This document shows, one piece after another, positions 1 to 5,008 of a DNA stretch of 5,008 nt (positions within the stretch are counted from its first letter, which is position 1; every line of letters begins with the position of its first letter). The stretch is taken from the NCBI GenBank assembly GCA_018715855.1, contig DVKW01000099.1:1-5008 (forward strand), in the 5' to 3' direction. Position numbers and translations under genes: made by a program. Below the pieces are notes generated by a model. That model had not been told where the DNA came from. It saw only the letters and a program-made list of their open reading frames with translations, and did not search any database. The stretch comes from Candidatus Galligastranaerophilus intestinigallinarum (GTDB taxonomy: Bacteria; Cyanobacteriota; Vampirovibrionia; Gastranaerophilales; Gastranaerophilaceae).

Positions 1-1
1 T

Positions 2-127
2 GCAATTATTGTGATTGAATATGATAAAAAAAGAATGCAGGAATTTTCCCGAATTTACGGCAAAATATCTGCACCCTTTAGAGAAAAGGTTTATGGTCGT
101 TGTAAATTAGATTTTATAAAAACCTAA
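2..127 (+). CDS. C-terminal fragment of an unidentified protein
   Basis: An open frame runs from the window edge through 41 codons to a TAA at 125-127; the other two plus-strand frames hit stops within the first 20 bases. The fragment is basic and mixed in character, with EYDKKRMQEF early and YGRCKLDFIKT at the end. I do not recognise a family and see no motif that would justify a function. It converges on the EF-hand gene, with 5 bp between the two stop codons, which fits compact gene packing and supports a real gene end. The alternative is that this is chance open frame in AT-rich DNA, since only 126 bases are visible. The start and most of the gene lie outside the window. Confidence 0.55.
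   Translation, partial: AIIVIEYDKKRMQEFSRIYGKISAPFREKVYGRCKLDFIKT
107..127 (-). terminator. Weak hairpin at the convergent gene ends
   Basis: Read on the minus strand, the first bases beyond the EF-hand stop form TTAGGTTTT-TAT-AAAATCTAA, a 9-bp stem with one G-U pair and a 3-nt loop. On the plus strand the same stem has one A-C mismatch, so it suits the minus transcript better. It overlaps the stop codon of the left-hand gene. The stem is mostly A/T and is followed on the minus strand by only three T residues, so it is a poor intrinsic terminator. It may still act in 3'-end formation, or it may be chance in AT-rich DNA. Confidence 0.22.
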
Positions 128-132
128 AAAAT

Positions 133-678
133 TTAAACTTCTTTTGTTTCTGTGGTTTCAGCCGTTGTGGTTGATGTTGTTGTATCATGGAAAATAGACA
201 TACCCTTTAGGTCATATTTTGGGTATTTTCCTTCCATTTCTTCTTTTTCCTGTTCAATACCGTAAGCTGAAATTTCGGCACTTGTCACTCTGCCGTCGTG
301 GTTTGCATCTATATATTGAAAATTATTTAAAACAGTTTCATAAAGTGAACCCGAGCCGCCTTGAGCACATAATTGCGACAATTGGGCATAAGTTAAGCCC
401 GTGCCGTATAATTGGGTGCTGTAGTTTGTGATATCTGTTTGGGTGATTGTGCCGTCACCATCCATATCAATATAGTTAAAGTTTTTTGCCAAATATTGCG
501 CAAAGGTTGAATTTAAATATATTGCACTTGCACCTGAATTTTCAGTATCAGGGTGCAAAATGTTATCTAAAGTTAAGCCGTTTGTTGAACCTGACAGTAA
601 AGAAAGGTAATAATAGCTTGAATTTAAACCTGATGCAGCCTGTGCAAAAAGTGAATTACCGGTGATTCTGTTAACCAT
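133..678 (-). CDS. Small EF-hand pair protein, Thr-rich tail
   Basis: This 181-residue protein of unknown specific role probably binds calcium. Two 12-residue EF-hand loops are visible. Loop 1 is DMDGDGTITQTD (residues 71-82), with Asp instead of Glu at position 12. Loop 2 is DANHDGRVTSAE (124-135), which is canonical. Each follows a similar helix end (NFNYI, NFQYI), so the two units look like an internal duplication. Loop starts are 53 residues apart, longer than in a compact EF-hand pair or a dockerin. The N-terminus is rich in Ser, Ala, Gly and Tyr, with no Sec signal peptide, lipobox or membrane helix. The last 20 residues are dominated by Thr and Glu. The ATG at 676-678 has a good AGGAA ribosome site 8 nt upstream (687-691). 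The gene lies 81 bp downstream of the M16 gene on the same strand. Calcium binding is inferred from the loops; function and location are unknown. Confidence 0.88.
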   Translation of the reverse strand: MVNRITGNSLFAQAASGLNSSYYYLSLLSGSTNGLTLDNILHPDTENSGASAIYLNSTFAQYLAKNFNYIDMDGDGTITQTDITNYSTQLYGTGLTYAQLSQLCAQGGSGSLYETVLNNFQYIDANHDGRVTSAEISAYGIEQEKEEMEGKYPKYDLKGMSIFHDTTTSTTTAETTETKEV

Positions 679-701
679 AATATTAATTCCTGTTTCCTAA
701 C

Positions 702-737
702 TTACTTTTAAGTTTAATGACATGAATTAAAAAGTAA
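702..737. repeat. AT-rich inverted repeat between M16 and EF-hand genes
   Basis: TTACTTTT (702-709) is the exact reverse complement of AAAAGTAA (730-737). Inside it, TTTAAT (713-718) can pair with ATTAAA (726-731), so outer and inner stems could form with a small asymmetric bulge. The repeat lies between the M16 stop and the EF-hand ribosome site. It has no G/C-rich stem and no following T-run on the minus strand, so it does not look like a classical terminator. It could be an operator, an mRNA-processing hairpin, or chance in A/T-rich spacer. The rest of the 679-759 gap holds only the EF-hand ribosome site and no convincing promoter; the best pair, TTTACT and TAAACT 16 bp apart on the minus strand, is weak and overlaps the repeat. 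Confidence 0.3.
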
Positions 738-759
738 AACATATAAATGAATGAAAATT

Positions 760-3384
760 TTATTTGCCAACAATAACCGAAATATAAGGCGCAGAGAAAT
801 ATTTATTTGCAAATGTCAAAATATCGCTTGCGGTTACATTGTTTATTTCTTCTTTTAATTTTTCAAGAAAATTAATGTCGTAGCCGTAGGTTGTATATTT
901 TGTAAGCAGGCTGCTTCTGTCCATATTGGTTTCGATTGAAATAACCATATTTCCCAATAATTTTTCTTTTGCTTCATTTAGTTCTTTTGTCGGAACAAAT
1001 TCTGTTTTAAGCTTGTGAAATTCTGCTAAAATGCCGTCTGTTGCGGTTTTTTCGTTTTTGTAATTTGTTCCTATGTATGCAAAAAACGCCGAATCATTTG
1101 CATATTGGTTAATGTTTGTTCCAACCTGATAGGCAAGCCCCTTGTTTTCTCTTAAAGATTTAAACATTCTTGAACTCATGCCTGTTCCCAATATGGAATC
1201 TATAACTTTAAGCGTGGCTAAATCTTTAATGTTATAAACAGGGGATGTTTTATAGCCTAATATAATCCAAGTGGTTTCTTTGTCGGAATTAATTTTTTTT
1301 GTAATGTTTTCGTTTGGAATAAAACTTGTTTTTCTAAAATCTTTAACTTCAACCTTCTTTTGCCCTTTGTCTTCAAAAAGTGTTGAAAACTTTTTAATTA
1401 TTTCGTTTTCGTTAACATCGCCCGTTATTGAAACAACAAGGTTTTTTGAATCTAAGATGTTATTGTAAAATTTAACTATATCTTCCCTTGAAATTTTATC
1501 TATTTCAGGCAAAACGATATCCGAATTATTTCCATAGGGGTAATTTTTATATGCAAGGCCTGCAAATTTATCAACGGCAAGCGAAAGCGGCCTGTCTTTC
1601 ATTGAATTAACATATTCTTTATAATGTTTTTTTGTTTTGTCTGTTTCAACTGTTGAAAAAGTTGGGTAATTAACAACTTCATCCAAAATCATAAATGCTT
1701 CATCCAGCCTGTTTTTGGTTGTTTGCATTGAAATATTGAAAGCATCCGAGCCTGCACTTAATGAAAGCCTGATTCCGTTTTCATCAAGGAAATCGTTCAT
1801 TTCATCAAAGCTGAAAGATTTTGTTCCCCTTTTAGCGTTTGCTGCCGCAAGATATCCGACCCCCGGGGTATTTTCTAAAAATGCGCCGCCTTTTGCGTTT
1901 ATATCTATGGCAATAATGGAATTTTGTTTATTTTTCCTTATTATTAAAGTTAAACCGTTATCTAAAAGATATTTTGTTTCGTTTTTATTTGATTCCAAAA
2001 CTTTTGCAGTATCAGGAATTATTTTTGCCGCAGCTGCAATTTGTCTTGTGTCGGATATATTAATAAATGCGGTTTTTTCAGGCAAGATGGTTGATGTTGC
2101 GGATTGTTCTTTTATTAAATATTTATTTGCAGCGTTTATTACATCTTTAACTGAAACCTTATCTATTCTTTTTAAATATTTATCGTACATTTTTGGATTA
2201 TTGAAATAAAAAGTGAAAAAGCCTATTTCACCTGCAATATTTTGGGCAGATTCTCTGCTGTAATAGGTTGAAGTTTTTATCATATTTTTTGCTTTTTGAA
2301 CTTCTTCTTTTGTAATGGCGCCATTTTTAATTTTTTGAATTTCATCATATATTTCTTTTTCAACCAATTGCATTTTTTCAGGTTTAAAAGTTGATGAAAT
2401 TATAAATAACCCGTCATCTAAATATTGAGAATAAGAAGCAGAAATTGAATTTACAAGTTGTTTCTTTTCTTTTAATTCAGTATTTAAAACAGAGCTGTTT
2501 GAACCGCCCAAAATAACAGCAAGAACATCAAGTGCGTATGCTTCTTTGTTATCTTCAAATTTTGGCGCTCTGTAGCCTATTGCCATATACCCTTGCGCAA
2601 CATCCATTGTTTCATTTATTCTGATTGGCTCTGTTATTTTGTTTATTGAAGGGTAGGTTGGCTTTATGTGTTTTTGAATCGGTTGATTAAATGCCAATTC
2701 AACTTCTTTTATTGCATATTCAGGGTCAACATCACCTGAAATAACCGTTATCATGTTGCTTGGAATATACCATTTATTGTAAAATTCAAGAATATTTTCC
2801 CTTGAAATGGTTGATATAATTTCTTTTTTACCGATAACAGGCCTTTTATAAGGGTGGTCATTTACATTGGGTGAATAAACCAATTTAAAAAGGTTTTCAT
2901 ACATTAAAGAACTCGGGTTATCAAGCCCTCTTGCAATTTCTTCAATTACAACAAGCCTTTCTTTTTCAAGTTCTTTTCTTGGAATTAAAGGCCTTAACAT
3001 CATATCCGAATGCAATTTTAAGGCAGTGTCAAAATCTTTTGACGGAATTGTTATGTAAAATTGAGTGTAGTCTTTGCTTGTGGCTGCGTTTGTAATAGCA
3101 CCTTTTGATTCTAAAATTTTATCAAATTCCCCGGGCGGAACGTTTTCTGAACCCTTAAAGAAAAGGTGTTCTAAAAAATGGGCAACGCCTGTGTTTGAAT
3201 CATCTTCATTAATTGAGCCTGTTTTTACCCAAGTGTTAATTGTTACAATCGGGTTATCTTTCATTTCATAAACAATAACCAACTGGCCTGAAGGCAGCTT
3301 TTTTGCAACGTAATCAGCGGCAATAGCCGAAGAATTAAAAATTAAAACTATGGTGAAAAGCAAAAATATTCTGATTATTTTCAT
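760..3384 (-). CDS. Secreted M16 zinc metallopeptidase, two fused halves
   Basis: This 874-residue insulinase/pitrilysin-family (M16) peptidase should degrade or process short or unfolded peptides in an exported compartment. Residues 1-22 form a Sec signal peptide: basic start, hydrophobic core to about 16, then AIA before Ala23. There is no lipobox Cys. The N-terminal half carries the inverted zinc motif HFLEH (69-73). The third ligand is Glu149, 76 residues on, in the conserved ERLVVIEEI block (142-150). Its second M16 domain spans roughly 190-430. The C-terminal half (about 470-874) repeats the fold but has lost catalysis: GVGYLAAAN (508-516) aligns with the zinc motif and replaces all three key residues. 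It keeps the SRMFKSLRENKGLAY block (738-752), whose Arg and Tyr help hold substrate in the family. This is the usual one-chain form of a two-half clamshell. Substrate is unknown. The ATG follows the radical SAM stop with no gap, so the two are co-expressed. Confidence 0.95.
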   Translation of the reverse strand: MKIIRIFLLFTIVLIFNSSAIAADYVAKKLPSGQLVIVYEMKDNPIVTINTWVKTGSINEDDSNTGVAHFLEHLFFKGSENVPPGEFDKILESKGAITNAATSKDYTQFYITIPSKDFDTALKLHSDMMLRPLIPRKELEKERLVVIEEIARGLDNPSSLMYENLFKLVYSPNVNDHPYKRPVIGKKEIISTISRENILEFYNKWYIPSNMITVISGDVDPEYAIKEVELAFNQPIQKHIKPTYPSINKITEPIRINETMDVAQGYMAIGYRAPKFEDNKEAYALDVLAVILGGSNSSVLNTELKEKKQLVNSISASYSQYLDDGLFIISSTFKPEKMQLVEKEIYDEIQKIKNGAITKEEVQKAKNMIKTSTYYSRESAQNIAGEIGFFTFYFNNPKMYDKYLKRIDKVSVKDVINAANKYLIKEQSATSTILPEKTAFINISDTRQIAAAAKIIPDTAKVLESNKNETKYLLDNGLTLIIRKNKQNSIIAIDINAKGGAFLENTPGVGYLAAANAKRGTKSFSFDEMNDFLDENGIRLSLSAGSDAFNISMQTTKNRLDEAFMILDEVVNYPTFSTVETDKTKKHYKEYVNSMKDRPLSLAVDKFAGLAYKNYPYGNNSDIVLPEIDKISREDIVKFYNNILDSKNLVVSITGDVNENEIIKKFSTLFEDKGQKKVEVKDFRKTSFIPNENITKKINSDKETTWIILGYKTSPVYNIKDLATLKVIDSILGTGMSSRMFKSLRENKGLAYQVGTNINQYANDSAFFAYIGTNYKNEKTATDGILAEFHKLKTEFVPTKELNEAKEKLLGNMVISIETNMDRSSLLTKYTTYGYDINFLEKLKEEINNVTASDILTFANKYFSAPYISVIVGK

Positions 3385-4506
3385 TTATTTTTTATCCTTA
3401 ACTTTAAGTTCGCAGCACATCTGGCATGATGTAAAAGCTTTTGAATATTTCAGGTTTTTTCTGAAACACCTGTATTTTGGAGTATTAAAAAGCTCTTTTA
3501 TGCTTTTTTCTTTTACATTTCCGATTTTAAACGATAAACAAGGGTAAACATCGCCTGAAGGGTTAATCATGATGTTTGAATACGGATATTTGCAAGGGTA
3601 GTAAATATCTTTTGGGTGCCTTTTTAAATCGTTTTTATCTTCGGGGTTAAAAAAGTTTCTTATTCTCTCAATTTCTTTTATATGCCCGCCGCCTTCAAAT
3701 TTTGGCGAAAACCTTATTCTTGTGGGAGATTTTTTGGATAATTCGCAAATTCTTTTATAAACATCCAAGAAATGGTCTAAATCAAAATAAGGGTCTATAT
3801 CATAAGGTTCTTCATAAAAAATGGATGTAAAATCATCTTGTAAAATTGCATTTTGTTTAAGCCCGTTACTTCTTAAAAAAGAAACAGAGAGATATTCAAA
3901 ACCCATTTTTGTGCAGTATTCATAAAGCTTATAAATATCTTCAATGTTATTTTTTAAAACTATGGTTTTAATATCAATCATAGTTGGGCTTTTGTGGCGT
4001 TTTTTATTAATTATTTCAAGATTGTTTGTAATTTTATCAAAAATGCCTTCTTTATTTCTGTTTAAATCGTGCGTTTTGCCCCATCCATCCAATGAAACAC
4101 TGAATAAAACAATTTTGGATTTAATCATTTCATCAATATATTCTTCATTCAATAAAGTTCCGTTTGAAACAACATTAACCTTGCCAAACACTTTTTTTGA
4201 AGAATACCTTAAAATATCAACAAAATCATTCCTTAAAAAAGGCTCGCCCCCAACAAGCGTAATTAAACCATACCAAGGAATTTGAGATAAAACATTTATC
4301 CATTCATCTGTTGTTAATTCTTCTTTATGGCGGTTATGGCCCAAATAGCAATAAGGGCAGTTTAAGTTGCATCTGTATGTTAATTCAAGAAAATATCTTA
4401 AAGGGATAATTGCTTCCCCCGTTTTATTAAGATATGAATTATATGAAATATCTGCATATAAGTTTCTGAATAAATCAAAAAGATATGAGTGATTAATTAA
4501 TCGCAT
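3385..4506 (-). CDS. Radical SAM enzyme with twitch (short SPASM) domain
   Basis: This 373-residue cytoplasmic radical SAM enzyme probably modifies a peptide or protein, or makes a cofactor; the substrate is unknown. From the ATG, CNLNCPYC (46-53) supplies Cys46, Cys50 and Cys53 for the SAM-cleaving 4Fe-4S cluster. GGEP (86-89), VSNGT (112-116) and SVSLDG (136-141) are the typical later barrel motifs. The C-terminus shows the first part of a SPASM signature, Cys305-X12-Gly318-X4-Cys323, then IGNVKEKSIKELF. It then has Cys361-X2-Cys364 plus Cys365, and ends eight residues later. The last part of a full seven-Cys SPASM is absent, so one auxiliary cluster (twitch) is likely. I chose ATG 4506 because AAGAG (4515-4519) sits 8 nt upstream. 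The frame also stays open to a TTG at 4551, adding 15 residues, but that has no ribosome site. The TAA abuts the M16 ATG, so the two genes form an operon. Confidence 0.93.
   Translation of the reverse strand: MRLINHSYLFDLFRNLYADISYNSYLNKTGEAIIPLRYFLELTYRCNLNCPYCYLGHNRHKEELTTDEWINVLSQIPWYGLITLVGGEPFLRNDFVDILRYSSKKVFGKVNVVSNGTLLNEEYIDEMIKSKIVLFSVSLDGWGKTHDLNRNKEGIFDKITNNLEIINKKRHKSPTMIDIKTIVLKNNIEDIYKLYEYCTKMGFEYLSVSFLRSNGLKQNAILQDDFTSIFYEEPYDIDPYFDLDHFLDVYKRICELSKKSPTRIRFSPKFEGGGHIKEIERIRNFFNPEDKNDLKRHPKDIYYPCKYPYSNIMINPSGDVYPCLSFKIGNVKEKSIKELFNTPKYRCFRKNLKYSKAFTSCQMCCELKVKDKK
3394..3399 (-). promoter_or_regulatory. Ribosome site of the M16 gene inside the radical SAM gene
   Basis: AAGGAT on the minus strand lies within the last codons of the radical SAM gene. 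The AAGGA core is 10 nt before the M16 ATG at 3384, and TAA directly followed by ATG forms TAAATG. Ribosomes finishing the first gene would cover this site, so translational coupling is likely. It also supports ATG 3384 as the true M16 start. Confidence 0.6.
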
Positions 4507-4565
4507 AAAATGTTCTCTTAAAGTTAATTCCCCAAGCTGTAGGTTTAACAAAATTTAATCTTATA

Positions 4566-4590
4566 TTACTACAATAACTTTTTATAGTAA
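4566..4590. repeat. Inverted repeat in the dnaA/radical SAM divergent gap
   Basis: TTACTA (4566-4571) and TAGTAA (4585-4590) are exact reverse complements 13 bp apart. Their centres are 19 bp apart, close to two helical turns, which would suit a dimeric regulator. The left arm touches the minus-strand -10 candidate and the right arm overlaps the plus-strand -10 candidate. Six-base arms in AT-rich DNA can arise by chance, so operator function is speculative. Confidence 0.25.
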
Positions 4591-4599
4591 AATTGTTAA
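4571..4599 (-). promoter_or_regulatory. Candidate promoter for the radical SAM-M16 operon
   Basis: On the minus strand, TTAACA (4599-4594, five of six to TTGACA) and TATTGT (4576-4571, four of six to TATAAT) are separated by 17 bp. The transcript would start near 4564, leaving a leader of about 58 nt to ATG 4506 but only about 13 nt to the TTG at 4551. This mildly favours the ATG start. It is the best pair in the gap, but no experimental support is visible. Confidence 0.35.
4583..4588 (+). promoter_or_regulatory. Candidate -10 element for dnaA
   Basis: TATAGT matches the sigma-70 -10 consensus at five of six positions and lies 40 bp before the dnaA ATG. No good -35 partner is present at 16-18 bp; the nearest is TTATAT at 4561-4566. 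It overlaps the right arm of the inverted repeat at 4566-4590 and sits within the minus-strand candidate promoter, so the divergent transcripts may compete for RNA polymerase. Confidence 0.25.
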
Positions 4600-4601
4600 G
4601 A

Positions 4602-4632
4602 AGAAAGGATGGAAGAGCTTTTTTTGTCATGA
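4602..4632 (+). promoter_or_regulatory. dnaA translation leader with possible 7-codon ORF
   Basis: AGAAAGGA (4602-4609) is a strong match to the Shine-Dalgarno consensus but ends 19 nt before the dnaA ATG, which is too far for normal use. A weaker purine run, GGAAGAG (4611-4617), is 11 nt from the ATG and could serve instead. An ATG at 4609 opens a seven-codon frame (MEELFLS) whose TGA at 4630-4632 overlaps the dnaA ATG as ATGA, the classic coupling overlap. The strong site directly touches this ATG, so spacing is poor there too; AAGAAG at 4599-4604 is better placed. Whether the mini-ORF is translated is unknown. Confidence 0.25.
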
Positions 4633-5008
4633 CTGATGAGAGTTTAGAAAAAGATTATAAAACAGTTTGGAATAATGCGCTTGAAACTCTTAAAACAAGC
4701 TTGCCGCCATCAACATTTGAGCCTTGGATAACGCCCCTAAAACCTGTTATGCCAAACGAGGAACAATATAAAAAAGGTGTTTTTGTTATTAAATCCGATC
4801 AGGCTTTTGGGGTTAGCCACTTAAACCAAAAATATTTGCCCGAAATTCAAGAGGCAGTTAATAATGCAATGGAAAAAGAAATTCCCGTTGAAATTGTTTT
4901 TGTGCCGACTGATGTTAAAAAAGCACCGAAAAAGAAATTTAAGCCAAATGAAGAAATTGCCCTTATGCAGGAGCAAATAGACAACTTAAAGCAAATGCAT
5001 TCTTTTTG
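4629..5008 (+). CDS. dnaA: Replication initiator DnaA, N-terminal part
   Basis: The first 126 codons of an open frame run off the right edge. DnaA is the AAA+ ATPase that binds DnaA boxes and opens the origin to start chromosome replication. Residues 10-92 match DnaA domain I, which self-associates and contacts helicase loaders. Visible hallmarks are VWNNALETLK (13-22), PPSTFEPWITPLKP (26-39) with conserved Trp33, GVFVIKSDQAF (50-60), and HLNQKYLPEIQEA (64-76). From about residue 93 the chain turns Lys-, Glu- and Gln-rich, as expected for the flexible linker (domain II). The ATPase and DNA-binding domains lie outside the window, so a DnaA-like paralogue with only this domain cannot be excluded. 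The ATG at 4629 is chosen because domain I begins soon after it; an in-frame TTG at 4593 is possible but unlikely. The gene diverges from the radical SAM operon. Confidence 0.85.
   Translation, partial: MTDESLEKDYKTVWNNALETLKTSLPPSTFEPWITPLKPVMPNEEQYKKGVFVIKSDQAFGVSHLNQKYLPEIQEAVNNAMEKEIPVEIVFVPTDVKKAPKKKFKPNEEIALMQEQIDNLKQMHSF

Noticed and set aside
219..431. 70-codon open frame on the plus strand
   Set aside because: It is antisense to the EF-hand gene, whose two calcium loops fix the true reading frame.
683..742. 19-codon minus-strand ORF (MFYFLIHV start) in the M16/EF-hand gap, considered as a precursor peptide
   Set aside because: It has no ribosome site, contains no Cys, Gly-Gly leader or core-like motif, and overlaps the inverted repeat and the EF-hand ribosome site.
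1715..2209. 164-codon open frame on the plus strand
   Set aside because: It lies entirely antisense to the M16 gene, whose domains and motifs are clear on the minus strand. The plus-strand product is a low-complexity hydrophobic translation with no recognisable family.
3944..4285. 113-codon open frame on the plus strand
   Set aside because: It is antisense to the radical SAM core including the GGEP region, with no family signature and no convincing ribosome site.
4296..4304. TTATCCATT, seven of nine to a DnaA box
   Set aside because: It is a single imperfect copy inside the radical SAM coding region with no neighbouring boxes, as expected by chance in AT-rich DNA.
4507..4551. 15-residue N-terminal extension of the radical SAM protein from a TTG start
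   Set aside because: The TTG has no ribosome site and would lie only about 13 nt from the likely transcription start, while ATG 4506 has AAGAG at good spacing. It cannot be excluded without homologue alignment.
1..5008. CRISPR arrays, tRNA or rRNA genes, insertion sequences, attachment sites
   Set aside because: No direct repeats with regular spacers, cloverleaf-like segments, transposase motifs or terminal repeats were seen on either strand.

Overview
The window is AT-rich bacterial DNA, roughly one third G+C by eye. It holds three complete genes on the minus strand and two genes cut by the window edges on the plus strand. An exported Zn-protease with a plain Sec signal and no lipobox suggests a cell with a periplasm or an equivalent exported compartment. 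The DnaA N-terminus has a cyanobacterial flavour (HLNQKYLP around residues 64-71). With the A+T bias and the cytoplasmic EF-hand protein, this makes a non-photosynthetic cyanobacterial relative (Vampirovibrionia/Gastranaerophilales, 'Melainabacteria') my best guess. That is an inference from flavour, and other AT-rich diderm phyla are not excluded.

Layout, left to right. Positions 2-127 (+) are the last 41 codons of an unidentified gene. It converges on 133-678 (-), a small two-EF-hand protein with a Thr-rich tail, with only 5 bp between the stop codons. An 81-bp gap at 679-759 holds an AT-rich inverted repeat. Positions 760-3384 (-) encode an 874-residue secreted M16 zinc metallopeptidase, with an active N-terminal half and a degenerate C-terminal half. 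Positions 3385-4506 (-) encode a radical SAM enzyme with a twitch-type (shortened SPASM) C-terminus. Its TAA stop directly abuts the ATG of the peptidase gene. A 122-bp divergent intergenic region (4507-4628) holds overlapping candidate promoters and an inverted repeat. Positions 4629-5008 (+) encode the N-terminal domain of DnaA, cut by the window edge.

The radical SAM and M16 genes almost certainly form one transcription unit with translational coupling, and the EF-hand gene could be read from the same transcript or its own promoter. Radical SAM/SPASM plus M16 peptidase is a pairing known from peptide-modifying pathways such as subtilosin (AlbA with AlbE/F) and PQQ (PqqE with a peptidase). 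No precursor peptide is visible here, and the protease is exported while the radical SAM enzyme is cytoplasmic. A peptide-maturation role is therefore a hypothesis only. The operon is transcribed away from dnaA. I saw no cluster of DnaA boxes, so nothing here marks the replication origin.
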